Shown here: positions 51,273 to 62,196 of the stretch, one piece after another
How positions within the stretch are numbered: position 1 is the first letter of the stretch
Layout: each line of letters opens with the position of its first letter
NCBI RefSeq assembly: GCF_001187865.1
Contig: NZ_LGIT01000003.1
Coordinates: 496,001 to 560,000, forward strand
DNA length: 64,000 bases
Direction: 5' to 3'
DNA from: Klebsiella sp. RIT-PI-d
GTDB taxonomy: Bacteria; Pseudomonadota; Gammaproteobacteria; Enterobacterales; Enterobacteriaceae
The notes under the pieces: generated by a model
Told to the model about the DNA's origin: nothing
The model's database searches: none
Seen by the model: the letters and a program-made list of their open reading frames with translations, nothing else
Made by a program: the position numbers and the translations under genes

Positions 51273-52223
51273 TCAATGAGCGTTAGCACCAACAACCTGT
51301 AACACCGCGTCGCGCGCCTGTTCCGGTTTTTCACTATCCAGCCAGTGAACCCCTTCCCACCCTCGCAACCAGGTTACCTGGCGTTTAGCTAACTGCCTCG
51401 TGGCGCAAACACCTCGATAAACCATTTCATCGTATGAAATCTCACCTTCAAGATAAGACCACATCTGGCGATATCCCACACAACGAATGGAAGGCATGTC
51501 CGTATGCAAATCTCCACGAGCAAAAAGCGCTCGCACTTCTGCTTCAAAATCTGAAGCTAACATCTGATGAAAACGCTGCTCAATGCGTTGATGGAGCAGT
51601 TCACGGCTCGCCGGGGCGATGGCAAACTGATGCACCTTGTAAGGCAGAGCCTCTCCTGACGTTTGCGTCAGTTCCGTTAAAGTTTTACCCGAAATGAAAA
51701 AAACTTCCAGTGCCCGGGAAAGTCTTTGCGGATCATTTGGATGAATACGCGCGGCTGAAACCGGATCTATCTCCTGGAGTTGCCGATGTAATGCGTCCCA
51801 CCCCTGCTCTGCAGCCTGTTGTTCAATCGTAGCTCTGACCTGTGGGTCCGCTGAAGGCAGCGGCGATAGCCCTTCAAGTAACGCCTTGAAATACAACATC
51901 GTTCCGCCGACCAGCAGCGGAATACGGCCCGCTGCGATAATCTCTGCCATCTCGTTGAGCGCATCGCGACGAAAATCGGCCGCGGAATAGGACTGTGCAG
52001 GATCGAGAATGTCTAATAAGCGGTGCGGCGCAGCGCGGCGTTCTGCTGCGTCCGGCTTAGCGGTGCCGATATCCATCCCCCGATAGATAAGGGCGGAATC
52101 GACACTTATCAACTCTACTGGCAAAACTTTACGTAACTCAATCGCTAACGCGGTTTTACCGGAAGCTGTGGGTCCCATTAAAAAAATTGCCTGGGGTTGT
52201 TCTGCTTGTTTCACGTTACTCAT
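51273..52223 (-). CDS. miaA: MiaA, tRNA dimethylallyltransferase
   Basis: 316 residues with the P-loop [11 protein letters not shown] and the [16 protein letters not shown] motif. It isopentenylates A37 of tRNAs that read UNN codons. It overlaps mutL by 8 bp, as in E. coli. Confidence 0.97.
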   Translation of the reverse strand: MSNVKQAEQPQAIFLMGPTASGKTALAIELRKVLPVELISVDSALIYRGMDIGTAKPDAAERRAAPHRLLDILDPAQSYSAADFRRDALNEMAEIIAAGRIPLLVGGTMLYFKALLEGLSPLPSADPQVRATIEQQAAEQGWDALHRQLQEIDPVSAARIHPNDPQRLSRALEVFFISGKTLTELTQTSGEALPYKVHQFAIAPASRELLHQRIEQRFHQMLASDFEAEVRALFARGDLHTDMPSIRCVGYRQMWSYLEGEISYDEMVYRGVCATRQLAKRQVTWLRGWEGVHWLDSEKPEQARDAVLQVVGANAH

Positions 52224-54051
52224 CTTTCAGGGCGTTCATCGCCGTGTGTATCTCTACAGGTTGTAATAATCCGCCTGGCGGCGACACGACTAAATGGGGG
52301 CAAAGACGCTCAACGTCTGCCAGAACGGCGATAGCCTGCGCCATATTCCACTGGCTATGTTCACTTGCCAGATTACGCGCAAGCCATAACGCAATGTCAT
52401 CCACAAGAAGTGTTGTGTGCTGCGCCAGGTAGCCTATCAGTTCAGAAATCAAGTTTTGTAAATTTTGTTGCCGTAAGGGTAAAGGCACGGCGCGAATTGT
52501 CACATATTGCGCATCTGATTGAAATTCAATCCCCAATTTTGCCAGTAACGCCTGCGCAGCATTGAGCGCGGCCATTTCGGACGAGGCGACTTTCAGACGC
52601 AGCGGAATGAGCAGCGGCTGGGCGCAAATCTCGTTTTTACCGGGGGTAAGCTGCGCCTGTCTCAGCCAGCGTTCTGCCACGCGCAGCGAGAGTAAATAGA
52701 GCCGGCCTTCCTGCTCCATCAGGGCATATTCGGCCTGTAAAATAGTTAGCACCCGGCCAAAACTCTGGCTGTGTCCTTCAAGTGCCGGGGCTGAGGGTTT
52801 CGGTTCCCGTGCTTCACGCGCAGGTGCAGGCGTTTGCAGAAGTTCGCGATACAGCGAGCCTTGCTTTTTCTGATAGCCCGGCTGGGCGCCAGGCCAGCCT
52901 GCCCCGCCCGCAGGTGCGGGAGAGCGTGCAGCAGGAGCCTCACGCGCCGGAGCCGGTTCGGCAAATTGATTCCGTCCGGCGGCGACACGGTTCTCCGGTA
53001 TATGCCGTGGTGCAGGCGCGTGCTCTTCGGCCAGCGGAAGTGAGGCATCACTGTCCTGCTGGAAAACGCTCAGTACGCCCTGATAAATGAAATCGTGAAC
53101 CAGCCGCGACTGATGAAAGCGCACCTCATGCTTGGCAGGATGGACGTTGACATCAACCTGATGCGGATCAATGTCCAGATAAAGGACAAACGCAGGCTGC
53201 TGATCGATTCCCAGCTTGTCTTCGCAGGCCTGACGAATAGCGTGATTGATCAGGCGGTCACGCATCATCCGTCCGTTAACATAGCTGTACTGGATCTCAG
53301 CCAGCGCCGCCGTCGTTCCCTGTGGTTTAGCCACCCAGCCGCGCAGCATCAGGTCGCCATGCTGCCACTCAATGGTCAGCGCCTGCTCAAGAAAAGCCGT
53401 TCCACAAATGGACCCCATCCGACGTTCTCGTGGCGAGTTGGGCTGTACGGCCCGATACTGGCGTACCATTTTACCGTTATGATTCAGGTTGATGGTGACG
53501 TCAAAACGCGCCAGGGCAATACGACGGATGATCTCGTCGATATGGTTAAATTCCGTTTTTTCCGTGCGCATGAATTTGCGCCGGGCGGGGGTATTGTAAA
53601 AGAGATCGAGGACTTCCAGCGTTGTCCCGACGGGGTGCGCAGCAGGTTTGACCGTCACGTCCATATCACGGCCTTCTGCGTAGGCCTGCCAGGCCTCCGT
53701 CTGCTCAGCGGTACGTGAGGTCAGGGTAAGACGCGAAACCGAACTGATACTGGCCAGCGCTTCACCACGAAACCCAAGACTGATAATCGCTTCCAGATCG
53801 TCAAGCGTCGTGATTTTACTGGTAGCGTGACGGGCCAGCGCCAGCGCCAGCTCCTCTTTTTTAATACCGCAGCCGTTATCGCGGATGCGAATTAACTTTG
53901 CACCGCCGCGCTCGATATCAATATCAATACGGGTTGCACCGGCATCAATGCTGTTCTCAACCAGCTCTTTCACTACCGACGCAGGGCGTTCAACCACCTC
54001 ACCGGCGGCAATCTGGTTTGCAAGCTGCGGCGGCAGAACCTGAATCGGCAT
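52216..54051 (-). CDS. mutL: MutL, DNA mismatch-repair protein
   Basis: 611 residues (E. coli 615). The N-terminal GHKL ATPase domain has [22 protein letters not shown] and LGFRGEAL. The middle linker (about 340-430) is rich in Pro/Ala/Arg. The C-terminal dimerisation domain lacks the DQHA(X)2E(X)4E nuclease motif, as expected in bacteria with Dam/MutH. It couples MutS to MutH and UvrD. Confidence 0.97.
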   Translation of the reverse strand: MPIQVLPPQLANQIAAGEVVERPASVVKELVENSIDAGATRIDIDIERGGAKLIRIRDNGCGIKKEELALALARHATSKITTLDDLEAIISLGFRGEALASISSVSRLTLTSRTAEQTEAWQAYAEGRDMDVTVKPAAHPVGTTLEVLDLFYNTPARRKFMRTEKTEFNHIDEIIRRIALARFDVTINLNHNGKMVRQYRAVQPNSPRERRMGSICGTAFLEQALTIEWQHGDLMLRGWVAKPQGTTAALAEIQYSYVNGRMMRDRLINHAIRQACEDKLGIDQQPAFVLYLDIDPHQVDVNVHPAKHEVRFHQSRLVHDFIYQGVLSVFQQDSDASLPLAEEHAPAPRHIPENRVAAGRNQFAEPAPAREAPAARSPAPAGGAGWPGAQPGYQKKQGSLYRELLQTPAPAREAREPKPSAPALEGHSQSFGRVLTILQAEYALMEQEGRLYLLSLRVAERWLRQAQLTPGKNEICAQPLLIPLRLKVASSEMAALNAAQALLAKLGIEFQSDAQYVTIRAVPLPLRQQNLQNLISELIGYLAQHTTLLVDDIALWLARNLASEHSQWNMAQAIAVLADVERLCPHLVVSPPGGLLQPVEIHTAMNALKDE

Positions 54052-54060
54052 GAAATCTCC

Positions 54061-55425
54061 TTAGTTAAGTAGCATCCCACCTGGCGACGATGCGCTGGCA
54101 ACTTGCCCGGCTCCGCTCTGCGGACCGGGCTGCATCGGATGCGTCTGGAAGTAAGTGCGCAGGCCCTGGTAAATCGCGTTGGCGAGCTGCTGCTGATAAT
54201 CATCGCTGCCGAGCAGTCGCTCCTCACCGTTATTACTGATAAATCCGGTTTCCACCAGCACGGACGGAATATCCGGCGAGCGCAAAACGCCCAGGCTGGC
54301 ATGCTCAGGACGTCGCTTATGCAGCGATCCAATACGCTGAAGCTGGCCGAGCATATTCACGGCGACATCATACCCGACGCGCTGTGAATGACCGAATTGT
54401 AAATCCAGTACCGCCTGGCTCAGATAGGGATCGGACTGGCTATTGGCAAGCACATCACCCGCGCCGCCGAGCAGCTCAGACTGTTTCTCGTGCTGCTCAA
54501 GCCAGCTTGCCATTTCACTGTTTGCCCTGCGGTTTGACAGCACCCATACCGATGCTCCTGTCGCGTCGCGATTGGGGGCGGCGTCAGCATGAATCGACAC
54601 CAGGAAGTTGGCATTTTGCTGACGCGCTACGTCCGAGCGGCCCATCACCGAAATAAAGTAGTCGCCATCGCGGGTCAGCACCGCTTTAAACGCAGGATCG
54701 TTATTAAGCAAGGTACGTAATTTACGCGCGATAGCGATGGTGACATTTTTCTCACGCGTACCGCCCGGGCCAATCGCCCCGGGATCCTGTCCGCCATGCC
54801 CTGCATCAATGGCAATAATAATTTTCTCGCCCGGCGCGGTACGTGCACGCGTCGCAGGCCGCGTCACCGTATTACTGCTGGTAACGCTGGTTATACGATC
54901 GCTGTCTGTTTTAAACGGATTTTTCGCCGGTTGTGCTGGCTGTACCGGCTGTACCGGCTGTACCGGTCTATTTTGTGCCACAACAGGCGGTACGACACGC
55001 GGCTGTACCACTACTGGCGCAGGTGGCGGTGGTGGTGGCGCATCGGCATTGATGGTGAATACGACGGTATAATTCCCGCCGTTTTGCTGTTTCACGGCAC
55101 GCGTTTTGCCATTTTGCGTGAGATCGACCACCAGCCGCAGCGACTGGTTATCTTTTGGCGTCCCTGACCGAATTGCTTTTACCAGGTTGTCACCGCTAAA
55201 TTGTAACGGTAATCCCTGGATCACGCCGGTCTGCTTGATATCGAGCGCCACAGTACGATTGTTGTCCTGAGAAAAAGCATACTCGGGATCGCCGATAAAA
55301 CTAAAGGTAATACGGGCCTGACGATCGCCATTAGAGACCTGGATATCAGACAGGTTTGCCGCGCCAGCCTGCGTGCACAGCAGAACCAACAGCGATACTA
55401 ACCACTTATGCATACGATAAATCAT
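54061..55425 (-). CDS. amiB: AmiB, N-acetylmuramoyl-L-alanine amidase
   Basis: 454 residues, about nine more than E. coli AmiB. A signal peptide ([20 protein letters not shown]) precedes an AMIN domain (about 25-130), a Pro-rich linker and an Amidase_3 domain ([38 protein letters not shown]). It cleaves septal peptidoglycan when activated by EnvC. The extra length is in a tandem Val-Gln-Pro stretch in the linker. Confidence 0.97.
   Translation of the reverse strand: MIYRMHKWLVSLLVLLCTQAGAANLSDIQVSNGDRQARITFSFIGDPEYAFSQDNNRTVALDIKQTGVIQGLPLQFSGDNLVKAIRSGTPKDNQSLRLVVDLTQNGKTRAVKQQNGGNYTVVFTINADAPPPPPPAPVVVQPRVVPPVVAQNRPVQPVQPVQPAQPAKNPFKTDSDRITSVTSSNTVTRPATRARTAPGEKIIIAIDAGHGGQDPGAIGPGGTREKNVTIAIARKLRTLLNNDPAFKAVLTRDGDYFISVMGRSDVARQQNANFLVSIHADAAPNRDATGASVWVLSNRRANSEMASWLEQHEKQSELLGGAGDVLANSQSDPYLSQAVLDLQFGHSQRVGYDVAVNMLGQLQRIGSLHKRRPEHASLGVLRSPDIPSVLVETGFISNNGEERLLGSDDYQQQLANAIYQGLRTYFQTHPMQPGPQSGAGQVASASSPGGMLLN
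54932..54967. repeat. Tandem 9-bp repeat inside amiB
   Basis: Three copies of TGTACCGGC (the last ends in T) plus a degenerate TGTGCTGGC copy lie head to tail; they encode the [13 protein letters not shown] linker on the minus strand. Such units can change number by slippage, altering linker length in frame. Confidence 0.85.
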
Positions 55426-55441
55426 CCCGTCACCCTTAAGG

Positions 55442-55903
55442 TTAACCGGCTACACGCGCCAGCAGCGAATTACCCGATGTAGAGACAGCAACAATACGCG
55501 CCTCACGACTCTGCGCCTGGTACTCCAGGTGTATTTCAATATCGGGTTCGGGCAGTACGCCCGTCCCTTGCTGCGGCCATTCCACCAGGCAAATTGCATC
55601 GCTGGTGAAATAATCGCGAATGCCCATAAACTCCAGCTCTTCCGGGTCGGCAAGACGATACAAATCAAAGTGATAAACCATCAGGCCGTCGAGCGTATAA
55701 GGCTCAACTAACGTATACGTTGGGCTTTTGACATTGCCGCGATGCCCCAGGGCCTGTAAAAAACCGCGGCTGAACGTGGTTTTACCGGCGCCAAGATCGC
55801 CATAAAGATAGATGACGGTTGCCCCCTGGCAGGCCTTAGCAATTCGGTCGCCAAGATCGAGGGTGGCTTGTTCGTCGGGTAAAGGAAGCACTTGATTAAT
55901 CAT
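55442..55903 (-). CDS. tsaE: TsaE, tRNA t6A37 biosynthesis ATPase
   Basis: 153 residues from the ATG at 55903 ([20 protein letters not shown]), the E. coli length; a TTG four codons upstream is less likely. Walker A is [13 protein letters not shown]. With TsaB and TsaD it makes threonylcarbamoyl-adenosine in tRNAs for ANN codons. It overlaps nnr by 8 bp. Confidence 0.96.
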   Translation of the reverse strand: MINQVLPLPDEQATLDLGDRIAKACQGATVIYLYGDLGAGKTTFSRGFLQALGHRGNVKSPTYTLVEPYTLDGLMVYHFDLYRLADPEELEFMGIRDYFTSDAICLVEWPQQGTGVLPEPDIEIHLEYQAQSREARIVAVSTSGNSLLARVAG

Positions 55904-57422
55904 GGTCTGGGTCAATCACATCCGGGTTAACAACACGCACAAGCGTGGAAAAAAGATCGGTAGCTAGCATGCCACGCGTACCGTAGCGCGCTGCCAGTTT
56001 ATCAGCCGCAACACCGTGCGCCACACATCCCGCGCAGGCGGCCTCATACAGCGACAGCTTTTGCGCCAGCAGTGCGCCAATGATGCCGGACAGAACATCG
56101 CCCATGCCACCGCTGGCCATACCCGCGTTGCCCGCATCGACAATGCCCAGTGCACCTTCATGACTGGCTATCACCGTGCCTGCGCCCTTCAGCACGACCG
56201 TGCCACCATACTGTTTTACCAGACGCTGGGCAGAAAGTAAGCGATCGCTCTCAATTTCTGCCACGCTGGTATTTAACAACCGGGCAGCCTCGCCGGGATG
56301 CGGGGTCAGCAGGCGATTGTGACGTGTATCCGGATTGATTGCCAGCAGGTTCAGCGCATCCGCATCCCAGAGCATGAGTTTGCGAAAATTCTCAATTTTA
56401 TGCAGCGCCTGCTGGCCCCATTTCTGTTGACCGAGGCCGGGACCCACCACAACAACGTCCGCCCATTGCAGGTTATCGTCAAGGTTCTCTGGCGTCAGTT
56501 CCTGCACCATCAGCTCCGGGCGTGCGGTGATGATGGGTGCAATATTCTCCTTACGAGTGAGTATTCGTACCAGCCCTGCACCGGCTCTTAACGCGGCCTC
56601 ACCGGTCATACGGATAGCACCAGCCGTCCCGTGATCGCCACCAACGATCAGCAATTTGCCGTGATCGCCCTTATTCGAGGTGGGACGGCGCGGCTTCAGC
56701 CAGTGTGCCAGTTGAATACCGTCAAAACGAGCCCAGGGTGCTTCCTGACCGGCCAGCCACTTCTCCAGACCCAGCGCATGATAATGCAGCTTTCCAACGA
56801 CATCGCGCGCGTTGCCAGTCAACAAACCCGGTTTAAGGGCAATAAACGTGAGCGTCATGGCGGCATTAATGACGGCCCCCGGCGTAGCGCCCGTCTGTGC
56901 CAGCAGACCGGAGGGAATATCCAGTGCCACAACGGGTGCCGGATGCGCGTTAGCATGATCGATCAGGGTCGCAGTCGCGTCGCGCGGGGCGCTACGCAGG
57001 CCGGTACCTGACAGGCCATCAACGATGATATCGATGCTTTCCGGCCATACCGCATCCAACGCATGAATTGTCCCACCCGCATTTAGCCAGGCGCGGCGCG
57101 CCGCTTCTGCCTCTTCCGGCAGCGGCCTGTGATTCTCCAGCGCGATCAGGCTGACCTGAATACCTGCCGCCTGTGCCAGCCTCGCAACAACATAGCCATC
57201 GCCACCGTTGTTACCGGTGCCGCAGAGGACAAGCCAGTGCCGGGAGAGAGGATATGCCTCACGGGCCAGGGTAAACGCCGCCTGCCCTGCGCGCTGCATT
57301 AATTCATATAATGTGACGCCGAGCGCATCTGCCCCCTCCTGCTCAAGACGCGGCAGCGCCTGCGCAGGCCAGACAGTGTGTGGTATACTGGCAGAGTTTG
57401 CCGTCATCTTATGGTCCGTCAT
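55896..57422 (-). CDS. nnr: Nnr, bifunctional NAD(P)HX epimerase/dehydratase
   Basis: 508 residues. The N-terminal YjeF_N epimerase domain (about 1-215; [14 protein letters not shown]) is fused to a C-terminal ADP-dependent dehydratase domain (about 225-495; [35 protein letters not shown]). It repairs hydrated NAD(P)H. Its ATG overlaps the divergent queG ATG in the palindrome CATG. Confidence 0.96.
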   Translation of the reverse strand: MTDHKMTANSASIPHTVWPAQALPRLEQEGADALGVTLYELMQRAGQAAFTLAREAYPLSRHWLVLCGTGNNGGDGYVVARLAQAAGIQVSLIALENHRPLPEEAEAARRAWLNAGGTIHALDAVWPESIDIIVDGLSGTGLRSAPRDATATLIDHANAHPAPVVALDIPSGLLAQTGATPGAVINAAMTLTFIALKPGLLTGNARDVVGKLHYHALGLEKWLAGQEAPWARFDGIQLAHWLKPRRPTSNKGDHGKLLIVGGDHGTAGAIRMTGEAALRAGAGLVRILTRKENIAPIITARPELMVQELTPENLDDNLQWADVVVVGPGLGQQKWGQQALHKIENFRKLMLWDADALNLLAINPDTRHNRLLTPHPGEAARLLNTSVAEIESDRLLSAQRLVKQYGGTVVLKGAGTVIASHEGALGIVDAGNAGMASGGMGDVLSGIIGALLAQKLSLYEAACAGCVAHGVAADKLAARYGTRGMLATDLFSTLVRVVNPDVIDPDHD

Positions 57423-58560
57423 GTCTCAGCCCCTCGATCTCAATCAGTTAGCGCAAAATATTAAACAATGGGGCACTGAACTCGGGTTTCAGCAGGTCGG
57501 AATTACCGACACCGATTTACGCGCCAGCGAGCCAAAACTTCAGGCGTGGCTCGATAAGCAATACCACGGCGAGATGGAGTGGATGGCGCGTCACGGTATG
57601 ATGCGCGCTCGTCCGCATGAGCTTTTGCCCGGTACGCTACGCGTGATCAGCGTGAGAATGAACTATCTCCCCGCCAATGCTGCTTTCGCCCGCACGCTGA
57701 AAGATCCCTCTCTGGGTTACGTTAGCCGCTACGCGCTGGGGCGCGACTATCACAAGCTGTTACGCAACCGCTTAAAAAAGCTCGGGGAGAAAATCCAGCA
57801 ACAGTGCGCGTCGCTGAATTTTAGACCTTTTGTCGATTCTGCGCCTCTACTTGAACGTCCGCTGGCAGAGAAAGCCGGGCTTGGATGGACAGGTAAGCAC
57901 TCACTTATCCTTAGCCGCGATGCCGGGTCGTTTTTCTTTCTCGGCGAACTGCTGATCGACCTGCCGCTGCCCGTAGACAGCCCGGTAGAGGAAGGGTGCG
58001 GCCGCTGCGTGGCCTGTATGACCATTTGCCCCACCGGCGCGATTGTCGAACCTTACACGGTAGACGCCCGTCGCTGCATTTCTTACCTGACGATTGAACT
58101 GGAAGGGGCCATTCCTGAAGAATTCCGTCCGCTGATGGGTAACCGTATTTATGGCTGCGATGATTGCCAGCTTATCTGTCCGTGGAACCGCTATTCGCAA
58201 CTTACCGAAGAAGAGGATTTTAGCCCGCGCAAATCTCTGCACGCGCCGGAGCTGATTGAATTATTTAGCTGGAGCGAAGCGTGGTTTTTAAAAGTGACTG
58301 AGGGATCGGCTATTCGCCGGATTGGTCATTTGCGCTGGCTGCGTAATATTGCCGTAGCGCTGGGAAATGCGCCGTGGGATGAAGCGAATATCCAGGCGCT
58401 GGAAACGCGCCGGGGTGAGCACCCACTTCTTGACGAACACATAGACTGGGCGATTGCGCAGCAAATTACGAAGCGAAATGACTGCGTTGTTGAAGTGCAA
58501 TTACCGAAAAAACAGCGCCTGGTACGGGTGATTGAAAAAGGACTACCGCGCGATGCCTGA
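57421..58560 (+). CDS. queG: QueG, epoxyqueuosine reductase
   Basis: 379 residues from the ATG at 57421, identical in length to E. coli QueG. Two [4Fe-4S] motifs are visible (CGRCVACMTICP near residue 193 and CDDCQLICPWN near 243), plus an N-terminal cobalamin-binding reductase domain and a C-terminal HEAT-like part. It reduces epoxyqueuosine to queuosine in tRNA. The frame extends upstream within nnr, but the start and overlap match E. coli. Confidence 0.96.
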   Translation: MSQPLDLNQLAQNIKQWGTELGFQQVGITDTDLRASEPKLQAWLDKQYHGEMEWMARHGMMRARPHELLPGTLRVISVRMNYLPANAAFARTLKDPSLGYVSRYALGRDYHKLLRNRLKKLGEKIQQQCASLNFRPFVDSAPLLERPLAEKAGLGWTGKHSLILSRDAGSFFFLGELLIDLPLPVDSPVEEGCGRCVACMTICPTGAIVEPYTVDARRCISYLTIELEGAIPEEFRPLMGNRIYGCDDCQLICPWNRYSQLTEEEDFSPRKSLHAPELIELFSWSEAWFLKVTEGSAIRRIGHLRWLRNIAVALGNAPWDEANIQALETRRGEHPLLDEHIDWAIAQQITKRNDCVVEVQLPKKQRLVRVIEKGLPRDA

Positions 58561-58561
58561 T

Positions 58562-58826
58562 CCATTCACAGCTTGTGAATAAAATTAAAAACCTATTGAT
58601 ATTCAACACGCAAAAAATCGTCAAGCGATCTAATTAACATTTTGAAATATTATTTTTGGCATCTATTTCAAATAGTTAGATCGAAATAATTTACATGTTG
58701 AATATTTCGTGACAATGCGGCGTCAATAGCAGCCTGTGGATAAGTCTGTTTACAGAAGTTTGTCAGAAATAACAAATACCCCATTCAACGGGCGTTGCCG
58801 CTGTGGATAAAGTATTTTGTGAGTAA
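58562..58826. promoter_or_regulatory. datA: datA-like DnaA-box cluster
   Basis: This AT-rich gap between queG and the tRNA-Gly genes has no gene. It has three consensus DnaA boxes on the minus strand: TTATTCACA (58574-58582) and TTATCCACA twice (58735-58743, 58802-58810). A one-mismatch box is at 58818-58826 and a weaker opposing one at 58562-58570. A near-consensus IHF site (TATCAATAGGTTT, minus strand) is at 58589-58601. E. coli datA lies near glyVXY, binds DnaA with IHF and promotes ATP-DnaA hydrolysis to restrain initiation. Confidence 0.85.
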
Positions 58827-58832
58827 GAAATT

Positions 58833-58908
<76 letters not shown>

Positions 58909-58974
58909 TTAATCTGGTTTTTCAGGCTATCTTGTAGCGACCTGAAATCCTGTGATTAGGATGACATTCAAATT

Positions 58975-59050
<76 letters not shown>

Positions 59051-59116
59051 TTAATCTGGTTTTTCAGGCTATCTTATAGCGGCCTGAAATCCTGTGATTA
59101 GGATGGTATCAAATTT

Positions 59117-59192
<76 letters not shown>

Positions 59193-59233
59193 TCTGTGTA
59201 ACGCTGCAATTTCTGCATCGGTACGGGAGGCGC

Positions 59234-59261
59234 ATTATACGAGAAATCCTTTATGCTGCAA
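59234..59261 (-). promoter_or_regulatory. Promoter of the tRNA-Gly operon
   Basis: TTGCAG (-35, 59256-59261) and a consensus TATAAT (-10, 59234-59239) are 16 bp apart on the minus strand. The following GCGCCTCCC is a GC-rich discriminator, typical of stable-RNA promoters under stringent control. Confidence 0.85.
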
Positions 59262-59383
59262 GCCTTCGCAGCGCAATTTTTAAATCTTTTTGATTAAGTG
59301 CTGTTTTTATCAGCAAAGCGTACAATTTAACGTCAGATATGGCGCTTCGCAAGCCAATCTGCCCGCATAGCGCCAACAGGCGT

Positions 59384-59929
59384 TTACAACTGGATAAAAT
59401 GTTCGCGGTAGTAAGACAGCTCGGCCACCGATTCCCGGATATCATCCATTGCCTGATGAGTGCCCTGTTTGGTGAACCCTTTAAGGATTTCCGGCTTCCA
59501 GCGGCGCGCCAGCTCTTTCAGGGTGCTGACATCCAGATAGCGGTAATGGAAATAGGCTTCCAGTTCCGGCATATATTTAAATAAAAAGCGGCGATCCTGG
59601 CCAATACTGTTACCACAAATCGGCGATTTACCTGCCGGCACCCACTTCTGCAAGAAGGCGATCGTTTCCAGTTCGGCCGCTCTGTCATCAATCTGGCTGG
59701 TTTTCACCCGCTCAACCAGCCCGCTGCCGGTATGCGTACGCACGTTCCATTCATCCATTAACGCCAGTTGTTCTGCCGACTGATGCACCGCAATAGTCGG
59801 GCCTTCTGCAAGGATATTTAAATTCGCATCGGTCACCAGGGTGGCAATTTCGATGATACGATCGCGCTCGGGATCGAGCCCGGTCATTTCCAGATCGATC
59901 CAAATCAGGTTGTTTTCATCTGCACTCAT
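59384..59929 (-). CDS. orn: Orn, oligoribonuclease
   Basis: 181 residues from the ATG at 59929 ([20 protein letters not shown]), as in E. coli. The DEDDh exonuclease residues are visible: DLEMTG, the [11 protein letters not shown] region, and [10 protein letters not shown]. It degrades 2-5-nt RNAs, including pGpG, and is essential in E. coli. It is divergent from rsgA. Confidence 0.97.
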   Translation of the reverse strand: MSADENNLIWIDLEMTGLDPERDRIIEIATLVTDANLNILAEGPTIAVHQSAEQLALMDEWNVRTHTGSGLVERVKTSQIDDRAAELETIAFLQKWVPAGKSPICGNSIGQDRRFLFKYMPELEAYFHYRYLDVSTLKELARRWKPEILKGFTKQGTHQAMDDIRESVAELSYYREHFIQL

Positions 59930-60058
59930 GCTATTTTCCACCCATAATTTTATATTCAGGACTCGTCACCGGTATGATGCATGACGGGTCGGTAATCCTA
60001 ATCGTTAGTATGTATCATAGAGGTTTTGCCCTTCACGGGCGACCAGGAGTCAGTACGA

Positions 60059-61111
60059 TTGAGTAAAAATAAACTCTCCAAAGGTCAGCAGCGCCGCGTT
60101 AATGCCAATCATCAGCGCCGACTTAAGACGACGGCAGAGAAACCCGATTACGATGACAACCTGTTTGGCGAACCGTCAGAAGGCATCGTTATCAGCCGCT
60201 TTGGTATGCATGTCGATGTTGAATCTGCCGACGGTGAAACGCACCGCTGTAATATCCGCCGCACGATCCGTTCTCTGGTAACGGGCGACCGCGTGGTCTG
60301 GCGTCCCGGCAAAGCCGCGGCCGAAGGCGTTAACGTCAAAGGTATCGTTGAAGCCGTCCACGAGCGTACCTCCGTTTTGACGCGCCCGGACTTCTACGAC
60401 GGCGTGAAACCAATTGCTGCCAACATTAACCAAATCGTGATTGTCTCGGCGATCCTGCCGGAATTATCCGTCAACATCATCGATCGCTATCTTGTCGCCT
60501 GCGAAACGCTGGATGTAGAACCTATCATCGTGCTCAATAAAATTGATTTGCTGGATGACGCTGGCCTGGCTTTTGTGAATGAGCAGATGGATATCTACCG
60601 CAATATTGGCTATCGGGTCCTGATGGTATCGAGTTATACCCAGGACGGTCTGAAGCCGCTGGAAGAAGCGCTTACCGACCGTATCAGCATCTTTGCGGGT
60701 CAGTCCGGGGTCGGTAAATCCAGCCTGCTGAACGCCCTGCTGGGATTGCCGGTTGAGATCCTGACAAACGATGTTTCTGATAACTCCGGTCTGGGTCAGC
60801 ACACCACGACAGCCGCGCGCCTGTACCACTTCCCGCACGGCGGCGATGTCATTGACTCTCCGGGCGTACGTGAATTTGGCCTCTGGCATCTGGAGCCGGA
60901 TCAGATCACCCACGGCTTTGTTGAGTTTCATGACTATCTGGGCCTGTGCAAATATCGTGATTGTAAGCACGATACCGATCCCGGCTGTGCGATCCGTGAA
61001 GCTGTTGAGCAGGGAAAAATCGCCGAGAGCCGTTTTGCCAATTATCACCGTATTCTGGAAACGATGGCGCAGGTAAAGACGCGTAAAAACTTTTCTGAAA
61101 CCGATAACTGA
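60059..61111 (+). CDS. rsgA: RsgA, ribosome small-subunit GTPase
   Basis: I choose the TTG at 60059 after AGGAG, giving 350 residues ([19 protein letters not shown]), the E. coli length. An OB fold (about 35-110) leads to a circularly permuted GTPase domain (G4 NKID, G1 [13 protein letters not shown]3 DSPGV) and a C-terminal zinc-binding Cys/His region ([14 protein letters not shown]). It checks late 30S maturation. Confidence 0.95.
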   Translation: MSKNKLSKGQQRRVNANHQRRLKTTAEKPDYDDNLFGEPSEGIVISRFGMHVDVESADGETHRCNIRRTIRSLVTGDRVVWRPGKAAAEGVNVKGIVEAVHERTSVLTRPDFYDGVKPIAANINQIVIVSAILPELSVNIIDRYLVACETLDVEPIIVLNKIDLLDDAGLAFVNEQMDIYRNIGYRVLMVSSYTQDGLKPLEEALTDRISIFAGQSGVGKSSLLNALLGLPVEILTNDVSDNSGLGQHTTTAARLYHFPHGGDVIDSPGVREFGLWHLEPDQITHGFVEFHDYLGLCKYRDCKHDTDPGCAIREAVEQGKIAESRFANYHRILETMAQVKTRKNFSETDN

Positions 61112-61207
61112 CATTTATGCTTAGCACCGCTAAAATCGTCCCCTTTTTTCATGTCCCTGCATACCAGGCGGGGACAGGAACGACAAAACAAAGGCCTGGA
61201 GGCTATC

Positions 61208-62176
61208 GTGTTAAACGATCTTAAACTTTCGCTGCAATATATCCTGCCGAAACTGTGGCTCACTCGCCTGGCGGGCTGGGGCGCAAGCAAACGCGCAGGC
61301 TGGCTGACGAAACTGGTTATCGATCTGTTCGTCAAATACTACAACGTCGATATGAAAGAGGCGCAGAAGCCTGATACCGCCAGCTATCGCACATTTAACG
61401 ACTTCTTCGTCCGTCCGCTGCGCGACGAAGTGCGTCCGCTTAATACCGATCCCGCCGTCCTGGTAATGCCGGCTGACGGGGTGATCAGCCAGCTAGGCAA
61501 AATCGAAAACGATAAAATCCTGCAGGCCAAAGGCCATAACTATTCGCTGGAAGCGCTGCTGGCAGGCAATTATCTGTTAGCCGATCGTTTCCGTAACGGT
61601 TCATTTGTCACCACCTATCTTTCACCTCGCGATTATCACCGCGTCCACATGCCGTGTAACGGCATCCTGCGTGAAATGATTTATGTGCCGGGCGACCTGT
61701 TTTCGGTAAACCATCTGACGGCGCAAAATGTGCCTAATCTTTTTGCCCGAAATGAGCGCGTTATCTGTCTTTTCGACACGGAATTTGGCCCAATGGTGCA
61801 AATTCTGGTTGGCGCGACTATTGTAGGTAGCATTGAAACCGTCTGGGCTGGCACCATTACCCCGCCGCGTGAAGGGATCATTAAACGCTGGACCTGGCCG
61901 GAAGGCGAAAGTGAAGGCGCGGTTGCGCTGCTGAAAGGTCAGGAGATGGGCCGTTTTAAACTCGGCTCAACCGTGATTAACTTATTCGCCCCGGGTAAAG
62001 TGGATCTGGTCGACACGTTACACAGTCTGTCAGTCACAAAAATTGGTCAGCCGCTCGCCGTTTCAACGGAAGTGCTGGTCCAACCGGATGCGGAACCCGC
62101 GCCGCTGGCGGAAGAAGACGTCAACGCCGAGCTGGATGCCAGCCCGCTGGTTGACGATAAGCGAGACACTATTTAA
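61208..62176 (+). CDS. psd: Psd, phosphatidylserine decarboxylase proenzyme
   Basis: I choose the GTG at 61208, six bases after GGAGG, giving 322 residues as in E. coli. The self-cleavage motif LGST is present ([11 protein letters not shown]); Ser254 becomes the pyruvoyl group of the alpha chain. The inner-membrane enzyme makes phosphatidylethanolamine. It is followed 20 bp later by mscM, with which it forms an operon in E. coli. Confidence 0.96.
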   Translation: MLNDLKLSLQYILPKLWLTRLAGWGASKRAGWLTKLVIDLFVKYYNVDMKEAQKPDTASYRTFNDFFVRPLRDEVRPLNTDPAVLVMPADGVISQLGKIENDKILQAKGHNYSLEALLAGNYLLADRFRNGSFVTTYLSPRDYHRVHMPCNGILREMIYVPGDLFSVNHLTAQNVPNLFARNERVICLFDTEFGPMVQILVGATIVGSIETVWAGTITPPREGIIKRWTWPEGESEGAVALLKGQEMGRFKLGSTVINLFAPGKVDLVDTLHSLSVTKIGQPLAVSTEVLVQPDAEPAPLAEEDVNAELDASPLVDDKRDTI

Positions 62177-62196
62177 TTCAACATAAAGGGTTTTCC

